In this document: positions 1-12,200 of the stretch, piece after piece
Numbering within the stretch: position 1 is the first letter of the stretch
How the letters are laid out: every line of letters starts with the position of its first letter
Assembly (NCBI GenBank): GCA_963281255.1
Contig: OY725500.1
Coordinates: forward strand, 62,001-126,000
Length of the DNA: 64,000 nt
Reading direction: 5' to 3'
Source of the DNA: Aphrocallistes beatrix
Lineage: Eukaryota; Porifera; Hexactinellida; Sceptrulophora; Aphrocallistidae
Program-made: the position numbers and the translations under genes
The notes under the pieces: model-generated
What the model was told of the DNA's origin: nothing
The model's database searches: none
What the model saw: the letters and a program-made list of their open reading frames with translations, nothing else

Positions 1-1
1 T

Positions 2-3000
2 GACAAAGAGCTAGATTCGGTTGGCTTTATGCGGTCGAGAGTGAACACCACTGACTCGGTTACCCCATCTCCTCACAGAAACAAGAATAGACTGAGTATA
101 ATGGGGAGAAGTAGCACAGACGATTCTTCGTGTTCAGGCATGTCAGAGAATAACCTCCCCACTAAAGGGCAACCCAATTTTTTAATATCTCGTTTCAAGA
201 GTCGATTCGTATCTAGAAAGGTAGGAACAAACTGAGATAATATCGCGCGATAGGAATACTTGCATGAACTGTCTGGGTTTACTCCAGCAAAGCTCTGACC
301 TGAAATTATAATTGTTTGTAGCCTGAAACTCAGTCAGCAACTTTCAAGCAACTCAGCATCGATCCTCAGAAGGAGATAGAGGCGTACGCTAAGAGCGAAT
401 GGATGACCACTCTCCCCAACGCGATGAAGATGAAGCAAGTAAGTTCAGCTCTGTTAAGCCTATATTCCTAGATACCAGCCGTGTTACATTCCTGTGTTGC
501 TAGGGATACCGACGAGTGAAGGAAGAGGGGTACGAGTACATACGCAGGATCCGAGGAGACAACTACTGCGCTCTTCGCTCTGTCATGTTCCAAATCCTGA
601 CCTCCTGCGACGTCAAGAAGTCCGTCCTGAATTTGTTCCCTTCGGAAGAGGCGGCCTTGAAGCGCCTGGAAGAGCTGAAGGCAGAGCACGGGGCTCTCAT
701 AAACGAATGGAAGTTCGGGACGAACTCTTTCCTGAGGGAAGGCAAGTGCCGCAACAAATCTCTGCAAGCGTGCATCAAGACATTCTATGATATGGTGAGC
801 TCAATGACTGAACGGTTAACTAGCTAACTAACTAACTAACTCACTCACTCACTAACTAACTAACTAACTAACTAACTCACTCACTCACTCACTCACTCAC
901 TAACTAACTCACTCACTAACTAACTAACTCACTCACTCACTAACTAACTAACTAACTGAATGAATGAATGACTAGCTAGCACACGTTTAATTGTTGTATT
1001 CTAAACAGGTGAAGAAGCTAAGCGTGAAGAAGCATTGGCATGAGAAGAGGGATCTGCTGGTGGAGGAGATGAACAAAGAGGAAGCGCACTACTTCGCTAC
1101 GGACGCTAAGTTGGTGGAGTGCATCAAGTTCTTCATGTTCTCGTACGCAGAGAAGTTGTACAAGAAACTGGCGGAGGGAAAGGAAGTGCCGCTCTGGTTC
1201 ACACTCCTGACACTGCGAGGGAACTCCAGCTCCTTGCAGGAGTACTTCCAGGAGCAGCTGAACAAGGTGGGGGACTCCCTCGGCCTAGAACAGGTGAGTG
1301 TTACATTCCTTACTCCTTGCCTCGTATCCAGGTGCCTCGAAGTTGAGTCGCCCGCGCCCGCCCGCCGCCGCCGCCGCCCGCGCGGCAGGGTTGGAAAAAA
1401 ATCATGATTTTTTTAAAAAAATCAAAAATCATGATTTATTTGATTTAAATCAGATTTATTTGATTTAAATTAGATTTTTATATATTTTTATCTATAATCA
1501 TTTAGTCTTCTGTTTATTTTTATCTACTCATAATCAAGTAGAATTCTAGAATAAATTTAACATTATCTACGTATAATAGAATGTTTTAATGAAAGAAACG
1601 AAAATTAGAGTATGTATTAATGTACGTAGAATTAGAAGAAATTATTTATGAGTATTCAGCAGCTTGTATATAAATACTAATTTTCCTGCTTTAGCTATAC
1701 CTAATCTATTCCTAACTTTTGAATGTACAAAAGCCATCACACTTTTATCAAATAAGAAACATTGAAGAAATTTCTAAAAGGAAATATATTCCAAAAAAAT
1801 CAAATAACAGGATTTTGATTTTTTTAAGTGATTTAAATCATGATTTAAATCAAATGATTTAAATCAAAACAACCCTGCCTCGAACTGATGGAATCATTGC
1901 CTCGTACAAAGTCTGATTGTTACTTCTTAGAATTAGGCACAAAATATATATTCTGTCCAAAATTGCTGAACTATTGTCTGTGATTAGCACGGATGTCTTA
2001 ACCTGAAACTGAATAAGTTCTGCAGCCGTATTCACTAAGATCTTAAGCACTAAGATCGATCTTAAGTCTTAAGATCGATCTTAAGTCTTAAGATCGATCT
2101 TAGTTAAGATCGATCTTAAGATCGAACTTAGAGCTATTCACTAAGAATTAAGATCGATCTTAAGATCGATCTTAGTTAAGATCGATCTTAAGATAGAACT
2201 TAGAAATAACGTTAGGGTTAATATGATTAGAATATAGCATTATACTAATCAAATACAAAACTGAACTATAATATTTGTAATGGTAAGTGGTCATTTATTA
2301 TTGATCTAGTGAAAATAAACTATATTTCTTCTTTTTGTTCAAAATTGGGGCAATTAATGTCAATATTAGGAGCAAAGAAGATTGATTAACCCACTCCTGT
2401 AAGACATAGCTTCTATCTATGTAGTTGTACCGCCTGAAATGCCTGCTAGTGAGTCTCTTACATATCTGTGGTGAAATCTTTGTTTTAACTTTGAATTCTA
2501 TTATGAAAATTCAATGTTTTATGCATGTAATCTATAATTATTCTACACTAGTCAATATCAAAGGAAGAGCTATCAAAGAGCACAAGTTATACCTCATGGA
2601 TTCATAATATTATATTAAACAAAACATATAAACGACGTGTCTTTATATATTGTAACATGAAAACCTCTCTAAAACAAAGTATAAACACTGGATATGAGAA
2701 GTACAATAGATTGAACTCTATCGACGGTAAAATTTCTGCGTCATTTGGTGTTAAGAAAATAATTGGTGTCATTAGTGGTTATGGTAAGTCGGCGTCCTCC
2801 CGTGTATATAAATTGCTGCTGAGTACTTGCATTAACAATACCAGACCAAATGGACAAATCATGCAAAGCAAATTGGACCAGAGAAGTCTCATTAATGAAA
2901 TTGAATCAGCAGGTGAGATTTTGAGAGGCTCAGGAATTCTGCTGACAAAAACAGGAAGCCAGAAAGACTGGTGTGGGGTACAAACACTGCTGGACAGGTA

Positions 3001-4107
3001 GAAGACGAGGACATGTAATTATATCAGCAGATAGAAGTATTTCTGACTCTGCAGATCGGGTAACAGAGATGTTTCAAAACACCCTTGCTTTTAGCGGAAT
3101 TACAGGTGCTGCTGATCTTTTTCAAAGCACCAGCTGAGAACAATGAAATTCCAATAGCATCAACAGTATCAGCTGCAGGTCCTGTTGAATTTGAAGATAC
3201 TCCAATTTTAGAGTCTCCAGAAGTTGAAATCCCGACAATATATACTCGTAAGCCATCAAAGAAAAGTCGGAAGAGAAGGCGAACTGTTGATGAGCAAGAT
3301 GATTCGGTCAAACTCTTGAAGGCTGCAGACTTACTTCCATTACAGCAGGTTGATGAAGAGCAGAGGGACTATTATAGATTGAAACGTCAGAGACTGCTGA
3401 AAAAATCATTGTGAATAGGAAAATAGGATCAAAGTGATTATTATCAGTCATGTGAATCAATATATAAAGCCTCTCTCTATAATTGTGCATATTGGAATGA
3501 TTATATGATCAAAGAATGTATGTTTGTTTATTCATACAAATCCAAAAAGAATTTGCCACGAATATAGCATGTGATACATGTTGCGATGTTACACACAATA
3601 AGGAGAAATGTTTTTAAAATATTTAAATTTTATTTGAAGTCTAATATCAATCAAGTTAGATTAAATGTTCGATAGAAGTAAGTTTGAACAACATTTATGG
3701 AGTAATTAGTGAAAATCGAATCAATTACAATACTTAAGACACCTCCCTAGGTTGCTTAAAGTTCGGTCTTAAGTTCGGTCTTAAGATCGAACTTAAATCT
3801 TAGTGAATACCATTCTTAGTGAATACGACTTAAGATCGAACTTAAGACTTAAGCACTAAGATCGATCTTAAGATCGGTCTTAAGTTCTTAGTGAATACGG
3901 CCGCAGATATCAGCATTGTCATAGGTGGAGATGTGTTTGCTGAGCACTTCCCTCAACGCCAAGATTAAAGTCTTCCGACTCAGTTCTGTGGAAAAGGACG
4001 ACTTTCAGACGAAATACCCTTCAGAAGAGTTCGCGGTGGATAATCAGCTGCAGGAGATTGTGCTATGCGCCGAGGACGACAGGCATTACAACGTTGTGTA
4101 TAAATAA
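2..4107 (+). CDS. OTULIN: OTULIN-like linear-ubiquitin deubiquitinase (3' part of gene)
   Basis: Exons read at 2-220 (5' end beyond the window), 322-438, 504-794, 1009-1293 and 3925-4107, all with GT-AG borders and a continuous frame. Exon 3 has the catalytic cysteine in EEGYEYIRRIRGDNYCALR, the OTULIN/FAM105 hallmark. The last exon ends with DDRHYNV, which supplies the catalytic His and Asn of the OTU triad. Family members hydrolyse Met1-linked (linear) ubiquitin chains in the cytosol and restrain NF-kB and death-receptor signalling. The protein ends shortly after HYNV (HYNVVYK); the C-terminal PDZ-binding tail of human OTULIN is absent. All catalytic elements are present, so the gene looks functional. 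The last intron is 2.6 kb and carries two transposons. The first 28 bases before Met at 29 are open in frame, so the exon continues upstream of what is shown or begins near base 2. Confidence 0.88.
821..960. repeat. AACT/CACT tetranucleotide microsatellite
   Basis: Alternating runs of AACT and CACT units fill about 140 bp of the third OTULIN intron, just after the donor of the catalytic exon. It ends in a short GAAT run. Confidence 0.9.
1353..1385. repeat. CCG-rich simple repeat
   Basis: A short run of CCCGC/CCG units in the last OTULIN intron, directly before the AT-rich element at 1386. Confidence 0.7.
1386..1877. mobile_element. AT-rich non-autonomous element, hAT-like ends
   Basis: It starts CAGGGTTG and ends CAACCCTG. 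The inside is rich in ATTTGATTTAAATCA-type palindromes. Flanks (CCGCGCGG left, CCTCGAAC right) do not give a clear 8-bp duplication, so assignment to hAT is tentative. It lies in an intron of the OTULIN gene. Confidence 0.5.
2025..3903. mobile_element. DNA transposon with GGCCGTATTCACTAAG ends (PIF/Harbinger-like?)
   Basis: Terminal inverted repeats: the left end reads GCCGTATTCACTAAGA and the right end, reverse-complemented, GGCCGTATTCACTAAGAA. The trinucleotide GCA flanks both sides, a possible 3-bp target duplication. Subterminal regions on both sides are arrays of AAGATCGATCTTAAG-type palindromes. The interior carries two short + strand ORFs (2657-3001, 3085-3414). Three-base duplications suggest the PIF/Harbinger group, but no transposase is visible, so this copy would be non-autonomous. 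A reverse-oriented partial copy is at 24455-25213. Confidence 0.6.
3085..3414 (+). CDS. Transposon-borne basic protein, possible Myb-like accessory factor
   Basis: 109 codons inside the element at 2025-3903. The C-terminal half has a basic cluster KPSKKSRKRRR followed by DEQRDYYRLKRQRLLKK-like charged helix. This resembles the tail of the Myb/SANT-type DNA-binding protein encoded by Harbinger transposons, but no SANT core is visible. The first ATG is not preceded by a clear promoter, and the other ORF at 2657-3001 may be an upstream exon. The partial copy at 24455-25213 has lost the frame. Likely a relic; function is inferred only from position. Confidence 0.3.
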   Translation: MLLAELQVLLIFFKAPAENNEIPIASTVSAAGPVEFEDTPILESPEVEIPTIYTRKPSKKSRKRRRTVDEQDDSVKLLKAADLLPLQQVDEEQRDYYRLKRQRLLKKSL

Positions 4108-5796
4108 TGATGGCACTTACTTGATATATTATTAAACTCAATTACTATGTTCAACTCTATTCAAATAAATTCAATTCAGATTCAAAAGGAATTCCTGAAT
4201 CTCGTTAATACTAACCGGACTGATAGCATTCTAACTCGTGTGTTGCTTGGGAGTCAGTCTGGGCGACACAGCCATTTAACGTAAACAAAAATTTATCAAA
4301 AGTAAACAAAAATTTATCATATCGATCTGAAAATATGATATTCGAAATCTACACCCCTAAAAACCCCATGTCAACCGTTGGAAGCTAGTTTCTAGCATAA
4401 TTTTCAAAATTCGTCAAATCGTGTGAAAATATGTATATAAAGGTGTGAAAATATACAAATAACCTTTTTAACTGCCATACACTATAATATATAATTGAGA
4501 CATTTATATAAGTTATTGCTTTGAAGTATTAATTACAATTACAGCCTACAATATTGTCGTATAATGATTTCTATTGTGAGAGTGAAGCCGTACATAGTAT
4601 TGTATAGAAAAGGTGTGAAAAATTGTTTTCCATTTTTTTGCAGAGGTGTGAAAATTTCGCTTAGATCTTAGAACTTAATCGTAGATTCATCATTTGACAC
4701 CTACATGCCAATTTTCGTATCTCTACGACTTGCCAATTCTTCAATCAATTCGGACAAACAAACAAAGAAAAGTATATAAGATTTGGAATTTTTACATCAT
4801 TAAGATTCTGAAATAGTAAGAAAAAACGATAAGGATAAACCGGAGTGAGAAAAAACCGGTTTCGACTATGATTTGTTTACAATTGTGCCACTTGAAATGA
4901 CGGCAATAATTGCCACATGAATCCCCAGCCACTTCTCCCCCCTCCCTTCTCTCCTCTCCCGTATACCAGCGCAATCCAAAAGATTTTACTCGATTCAATA
5001 TTAGAAATGCACACCATATGACGACTAAGATATCGTCGGTAGTTCATATCTCTTCTTCAGTCTAAGATTAGGAATATTAATCTTAATCAGGAGTACTTGA
5101 GTCATATGAGTGCTCCGACGCCAGGGTACAATCTATTTATAGAAATGCTTATACCGGATATGTCGCTACAAAAGGTCGTAACCATTGAGCGAGAGTAGAA
5201 CAAACTATGATTTCTAAATAAATTGAACAGTCAATCATCTCCCTTTTCACTGGAAAAATATTTATAATCGAGTATTTAAGTTAAGCAATATTATAGGAAT
5301 ATATACATATATATATCACATGCTGGTAGAAATATTTTCAGATTACAGCGTACTGAGGTAATTATTCAGGTTTCAAAGAATCAGATAATATTTGCTGTGG
5401 AATTTCTATACATTTCTAAGCAGTCATTAGCATGTGACTGCTTCTGGAGTATCGACCAATTCTTTTGATTGAAATAGAAATACAGTTTGGAGATTGCCTT
5501 TTGAGGAAATAGCTTCATTGCATACCTCAGCTATTTCAGGATGATGCAAAGATATTACTTTTTTCTATTTATATACGCACTCTACGTACCCTAGTAACCA
5601 TATGACAAACGGGTATGTGTATATAACCACAGCAAATTATCCTAATTCAACAGAGATGACGCAGATACAATTCAGTTAATCACAGATGTGGTTGCGAACT
5701 ACGCAAATTTGCAACTGACGAGTCACTTATCCCAAATAATGATTCATCTCTTTAAACGATATTAGACAAAGTAATCTGGTCAAACGGAGATGACTA
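4108..5796. other. Intergenic DNA with an interspersed repeat fragment
   Basis: No gene recognised. Bases about 4590-4780 match two partial copies at 22985-23285. Shared landmarks are GGTGTGAAAATTTC, TTAGATCTT, CACCTACATG and CAATTCGGACAAACAAAC. The rest is AT-rich with no coding signal. Confidence 0.6.
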
Positions 5797-5945
5797 CAGT
5801 AAGTCTTCTCTAATTGTCCACTTCTCTAATTGTCCATTTGCCAAAATTGGAGTACTATGTGCATTTTGCACACACACTTCGAATTCTCTAATTGTTCACT
5901 TAGGATCCCATTGCCCAATGGTGGACAATTAGAGAGGACTTAGTG
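5797..5945. mobile_element. Foldback MITE, CAGTAAGTCYTCTCTAATTG ends
   Basis: Left end CAGTAAGTCTTCTCTAATTG and the right end inverted match over about 24 bases. TA lies on each side. CAGT...ACTG-like ends with TA duplication fit the pogo/Tc1-mariner group. The sequence TCTCTAATTGTCCA occurs repeatedly inside. Confidence 0.6.
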
Positions 5946-7740
5946 TATTCATACTTTGCTGCAGCCACCTCCAAACACGGCTAGGTTTGTCTTCACGGTT
6001 TGTCGCAATGGCGTTGAAGAATGCCTTTAACCTAAGACTACCGAAATGTACCACAGAGGTACAACTTTATGGCTTCTTTCACATTGAAAATGGCTGGAGA
6101 CATCCGCGATATCGCGACTTTTCGATAATCTAGGGTTAAAGCCACCACTCCATCGCACTGAGTGTCCGCCAATCAATTTGCAGCTCATAGCTCCAGAAGA
6201 TGGTTCCGTTTTGTCCAATGAAATTTATTTATTTATCTATTTCGCTATCATCTCTTGTCAGCAGAACGTGCACACATCATTATCTGCTCAGCAGTAAGCC
6301 AGTCATAAGAAATAGCATTAGCTGTACGACCTTATAGTAGCCAGTAACCACTGTGGCTAGAATAGTGGCTACTGGCTTATAAGTGCGTAACTAGGAGCAC
6401 ATTTTGGATATATTATTAGATTTTGTAAGGTGTAAAAATATCAAAATTACCACGTGGATAATGTAATGGCAAATGTTGAAAATTTTAATTTCAATTCAAA
6501 GGCTATCGATTGAAATTCAGAGAATGGAGCAGAGGTTCTTAAAGTTGAGGGAGGAGCAGCAAAGGAAGATAGACTATTCTGTCATTTTATATTATATCTA
6601 CGCATGAAGTAATCAATTTTAATTTGTATTACCAGGGTGCATACCCCTTAAGATTAGCAAGTGTGCTTGAGAATCACTCCTCCTAGCAACCCAATATTTC
6701 AAAGGAATTTGAACTCTGTAACTGGATATATTTGGAATAAAAAGTATATTTAGAAAGGGAAGAAGTGATATGTTAGTACAACTCCCTGTGCTTACTCCGA
6801 ACCACTCGTGACAAGGAATAAATAACTCATCGGAGAGATTAGCTGTTTAATCAGAGTTAGCTGATTTACAGTGACGAAGGGCAAAATTAAATATTTGGAT
6901 ACTTATTATGCAACCATATCCTGTGTCGTACTACGATTGATTAGTCTGTAGCATAGAAGATATTAGTCAATTTGGGTAAATTAAAATAATTACAACACTC
7001 GCAGTAATACAATGTAAGAACAACAAATAAGAATGAGAGGAAAGTTGGCAAAATTAAGATTAGTTTCCAATAGCAAGAACTCTATTAGACATCAGGGATT
7101 TCTTTTTAAACAGAGCTCAACTAATCAGATTATCAAGCGTTTAATCAATCATTCCCACTCTGTGCCATTTTATTTGAGCCAAGCTTGTCCCAGATATTCC
7201 AGACGAATTCCCGGGGATTTCCAGTATAGGCGCCTTTGATGCTCCAATGTCGATATACAGCTATTGTTGTTCCTAGGGAAAAGAAAATCTCGGACTATAG
7301 TGGAATAAATGTAATTGGGATATATATTTAGACTCAATTAACATAATTTTGGGGCTTAGTTGTAACCTATAAGTTTGTGTGGAGTCCTGCCATAAGTGAC
7401 AATATTCCAAGAATCGATTCGGATAAGTGACAATATTCCAAGAATCGATTCGGACAAATGCATGCGCCTCATACTCTAGCAAATCTTGCAACCATGGACG
7501 CAATAAGCAATATTATTTTCGTCATAATGTGTCAATTATATTAGCCGATCAGAATACAGGGACTAGCTGTATTTGTGTTGCATATTATTTTAACACCTTT
7601 AACATGAATTAAGAAATGAGATCTCAACGGTTGAAAAGTTGTATATTTTGATCAAATACTGAAAATTTTCCACTCGTAATTTTCAGGGTGATGCTGATAT
7701 TAGAACAGACATAGCGTCCATTTCAAATCAGATCTAAAAT
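5946..7740. other. Gene-free intergenic stretch
   Basis: Open frames are short and unlike any family I know. A small inverted repeat around 6282-6384 (AGTAAGCCAGT ... ACTGGCTTAT) looks like another foldback element. A 36-base direct repeat around 7394-7455 contains AGTGACAATATTCCAAG twice. Confidence 0.5.
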
Positions 7741-7781
7741 AGCTGCACTAATCCTTACTATTAAAACTCGATTAATATTTG

Positions 7782-7812
<31 letters not shown>

Positions 7813-8287
7813 CTGTTACGAATTGATTGAAGAAACTGCCGGGCGCAGAAGGCTGATTTTTGGCTATGGCTCCAGTAAGTTCTGAGTTCATAGCAAAATG
7901 TCAACTCATCATGGAATTATGACGTCATTGTCACATTTTTAAAAGTTAAGCAACACAGTTATTCCGGCATAACTCAGCCATTATAGGAGATAGAAAGCTG
8001 AAATTTTAATAGAATCTGTATACTAACATACCTCACATATGATGCGACTTTCATCAAAAGATGATGACTCATCACTTTGTTATGACGTCATCATTACGCA
8101 TCAAAAATTTTAAAATTGACAAATTTGGTGATTTTTCGAGTGAAATCGATTTTAACACTAAGAGGGACATATTTAGAGATGTTATCTCCCTTATAATTAG
8201 CCAATGTGAATCCAGGCGACCGAAGGGAGCCTCCAGCGGACACGAAGTGTCCGCCAGCCGCGCAGCGCAAGCAAGCGAAGCGCGCTT
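7741..8287 (+). mobile_element. Non-autonomous Helitron-like element, copy 1
   Basis: It begins near ATCCTTACTATTAAAACTCG, resembling TC...TACTATTA 5' ends of Helitron-like elements. An AT microsatellite (about 7783-7808) follows. The 3' part has a hairpin GGACACGAAGTGTCC and a GC-rich tail CAAGCAAGCGAAGCGCGCTT. Copy 2 at 21395-22260 shares order and sequence across its length. No Rep/helicase ORF. Confidence 0.5.
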
Positions 8288-8429
8288 ATCTAAGAGAAAT
8301 CGTAATTATATTCGGAGAAACGGACATTTCCCATCGAATTTCTTAAACCAGTCACAATGGATTAATAGCTTATCAAGCCTATGGTTGTATAGCATAGAGC
8401 TAGTAGAATGTGCAACATGGATATGAAGG

Positions 8430-9230
8430 AATCTTGATACTATTTATAGGAAAGTACTCTTATAGAATTGGATGCTACTATAAATAGGCTCTATTCGACT
8501 GGTTTAGCAGATAAGTACCAAGAAGAGATGGAGCTGACGTTCGCTAATTATACCACAGCTGATAAGTAACCAATCAAAATGGAGCTGCGCGCGCCGCGAA
8601 TGGAAAATAGGCCTAAAAAGCAAGAGATACGCGACCAGTATAAAAGCGCGAGATGTAATGAATGTCTCATTCTTCTCATAAGTTTGATTTCAATGATTCG
8701 TCGAGACAATAATTCTAGAATTTAGCTGATGTAATCTCATATACGCCTACTCCTATACTAGCATAATTACATGGATCTGATTGGTACACATAACACCACG
8801 TCCCTGTAAAAGATGATCCGATGTGAGATGGCGGAGGAAGAGATGTTGATGATGGAGTTCAAACCTGATTCTATATTTAGATATTCCAGTTCTCTTGATT
8901 TGTTAGAATGAGAATAAATGAAATTATTATTAATTGATAACGCTATTATCAGAAATGAGATTGAGCTGACATCATGTCAGGAACTTTCTGGAAGAACCAC
9001 AGAACAAATCATGCCAGGCAATTACATGATACATTTATTCTAATACCACAATAAAGGAAAATCAGGTGAAATCAACCAACAGGACTTCAGATGTTCCCAC
9101 TCGCATCGACAACACATAACCCAAGTATCTGCGCTAGATTTCATCCATTCTGAAAGTAAAACACATCTGGCTCCTTTACACAATTCTATCTTTAAGTCAC
9201 TGATAGTAATACCCTGGTAACCCGATAACC
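8430..9230. other. Upstream region of ZCCHC7, no gene seen
   Basis: About 800 bp without coding signal. A TATA-like run (GTATAAAAGCGCG) sits at 8638-8650 but no gene follows it directly. Confidence 0.5.
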
Positions 9231-9239
9231 TATAAATAC
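9231..9239 (+). promoter_or_regulatory. Probable TATA box of ZCCHC7
   Basis: TATAAATAC lies 40 bp before the ATG at 9271. The short distance implies a 5' leader of about 10 bases if the start site is 30 bp downstream, or use of a slightly different start. Position-based inference. Confidence 0.4.
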
Positions 9240-9270
9240 ACTGGACGCCGGCTACACCTATTCGTTCAAT

Positions 9271-12200
9271 ATGATTAATATTTCACCCAAGAAACGCATT
9301 CCAGAGCTGAAACTAACCAAGATAGAAGTGGCGGATGCGTACCCGAAGAAGTCTTTCAGCGCAGGCCGGTCGCCTGTCACGACCTTCATCGATGGAATCC
9401 CAATTGTGGAATACATTTGTAATCAGGAATTGGGGAAGAAAGAATTTTCTGACAAAACAGACCGATCTTCTGTTATTAGTGTGGACAGCTGTGATTCTCT
9501 CTCTAACTCGCCGCGGGGAGAAAAGCCGAGGAGTTTCGAGGGACACATCGTTGGTCCTGAGGAGTATTCCCTCCCTTCCTTCGACTTCTCAGATAACTCA
9601 TTCAGTCCTGAGCCTGTGGGCTTCTCGAGGTTCGACATTGCACCGAGTCAGTTCCAAACGGACGCAATGATTGCCAGGAAGAAACCGACCCGATGGGATT
9701 GTGAAACTCCCGCCTACCGGATAGACCCCGGGAAACAATTCGAGATTAGTCCAATGACAGAGATTGATATTCAACCACCAAGGATAGTCCCTCCCAGACC
9801 CAAGTTTGAGCTACAACCAAGGTAGAGTGAATTGTAGAGGAAATTGAGAATGCGGACCAGTAAAATAGACAAGAAAACTTTCTTCCTAGTTACTTCAGGG
9901 ATCATAATACTCTGCTTAGGAAATGGCCACTGTAATAAAGTGATCTGGAAACTGATATTGAAGATAGGACATCTTAGTTTCTTGGAAGATGAGGATACTC
10001 CAAAATGTGGCAGTTAGCATTAGTACCACCATGGCTGTGAGAAATAGCATCAGTGACATCAAATTATGAAAAGAAGAATCCATGTGTGTATGTGAATGTG
10101 TCGTGTTTCTTGAATCTAATCACCGGTGTCCTGTAGGGACCCACGAGTGAAAACATTCAAGAAGCACCACACTGTCCAGCCAGACCCAGAACCAGAGCCG
10201 GACCCCCCACCCCTCCCCACTGAGGCGCACCCCCAGTCCAGCTCTGTCACCTACGGCGAGAATCTGATGGACATCTCCAGTCCCGAGTACAACCCGCCGA
10301 GTCCCTTCGGCAGTCCCACCCCCACCCCCTCTCCCCCTCCTCTCCCCTCCCTCCTGCCCGCCCCTAAGAAGCGGACACGCGGATTCTTCGATTCTGATTC
10401 TGAGACTTCTGAATTGGTAATTTTATCAGGATTAGCGAGTTGAGTAGAGACAGTGTAATGAGGTGTCTGTAGGACTTCTCGATGGGCTCCAGCTACTTCG
10501 ACATCCTGAACAGAAGGTAAGGCAGTGCTTCCGTCCGTTTGTGGGGTTTATTGGCGTATCACTCAGTATAGAGGCCGTTGTCCCTGATACTCAGGAGAAG
10601 GTCTACGCGGGAGCGGAGAGGAAGGCTTACTTCTGGGACTCCTCGAGCCCCGACGAAGAAGTGAATCCCACGAGAGAGACGCTGGAAAATATTAAACTCA
10701 ACTCCAGCAAAGAAGGTAGGGAAGTACATCTGCTTAAATCTCAAGACTTTAGCCGAAGTTTATCCGTGAAGAAAGGATTATTTGTAAATGTTTGATTCTC
10801 ATCTCATATCAGTCAATTCAACTGTCCCTGTAGATCTGTAACTAAGATGTGTTCTGTATAGAATCCAAGCCGAAGAGGAGGAAGAAGGAAGGAACTAGGA
10901 AAGATAGAAGCTACTCTAGCGATGACCTGAACACCAAGTATAACGTAGCCTTTGAGGAGAGAAAACCCCCCAGATCCAAGTCCGCTTCTAATTTGAGAGA
11001 GAATGTGAGTTGAAACGAATCAGTTCCTTCTCCTCCTAACTCTTCTGATTTAGTCTCTATTCTATTTTTAGAGAGAAAAACATAAATCAAAATCTTCCAG
11101 AAGATCTCCCGTTAGTGTTAGAAGGGACAGAACTCCGAAGAAAAATGAGGTAAACAAACGTGCTGATAGTTCCAATAACAACTTGATAGTTCCACTTTAC
11201 ATCTCACTATCGGATTGGCCATCTTCAACCATCTTCGTCCCATTCATTTTAATAGTGAGACACGAGACTATAACTCAAAGTTCACAATCACTGTTCTGCA
11301 CATGCAATCACTCCTCAGTACAGACTATACGTATTCCATGGTTAATTAGCGAGTCAGTGTTTAACAAAATGGTGCAAGTAAACTGGCTATATAGTCACAT
11401 TCATATTGTTACGTTCAGCGTGTATGCACTGTTTATTGTTTGTATTATTGTTTACAGAATGAGCGCAGGCGCCCGCAGCACGTATGTATCTACTGCGGGG
11501 ACAGGGGCCATTACAGTAATGACGCGTGTCCCCTCAGAGTCTGCTCCATGTGCTTCAAGATAGGACACAACTTCAGGGTGAGTTCTACACACGTGATAGC
11601 ATCGTTCTATTTTTAGTACGGCCGTCCTGTTTAGGAATGCAAGCTGTGGGGCAAGGGAAGAACTCCTAAGTGCTCGAGGTGTCAAATCAGCTGTCATGAG
11701 AAAAGTGTAAGTTAGAGAGTCGCGTATTTGGATGTGTGAACTTGTGTGTACCTAAAAATAGAAAATATGAATAATTATATCGTATAAAAATGTTTCTAAT
11801 TTTAGACTTGCGGTGAGATTTGGCGCCAATGCCACAACACCACCTCTCTCCCCACAGACTACCCGGAAAGTTCCAAGAAGACTTCTTACACCCTCACGAA
11901 GGAAATCCAGACGTTCCGTGTCGACCAGATGAAGTCCAGTGTCTACTGCTGCAACTGTGCTAAATACGGACACACATTCTTTGTAAGTACGCGTTGCTAT
12001 GCAACAATTAGGAATATAATGGTATTGTAAGTATTTATAAATTAATGCGGAAAGAGTAGCCAGCGAATTTAAATAGTTTAAGCGAATCGCTAACATTTTG
12101 GGAGATTAATAAATCAGAGTTTTACACCGATTGCATAGTTTGCATTGCACAGCAATCAATTCAGATCGGTGAAGTGTTGAAGTATAATGAACAGAGTAGC

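Noticed and set aside
468..790. Several overlapping frames on both strands near 0.5-0.8 kb
   Set aside because: They shadow the OTULIN catalytic exon (504-794), which alone shows conserved motifs and splice borders.
821..960. Tetranucleotide runs considered as a CRISPR-like array
   Set aside because: No spacers; a simple microsatellite in an animal intron.
2657..3001. ORF of 114 codons considered as a host gene
   Set aside because: It lies inside the transposon at 2025-3903 and shows no known domain; at most an exon of the element.
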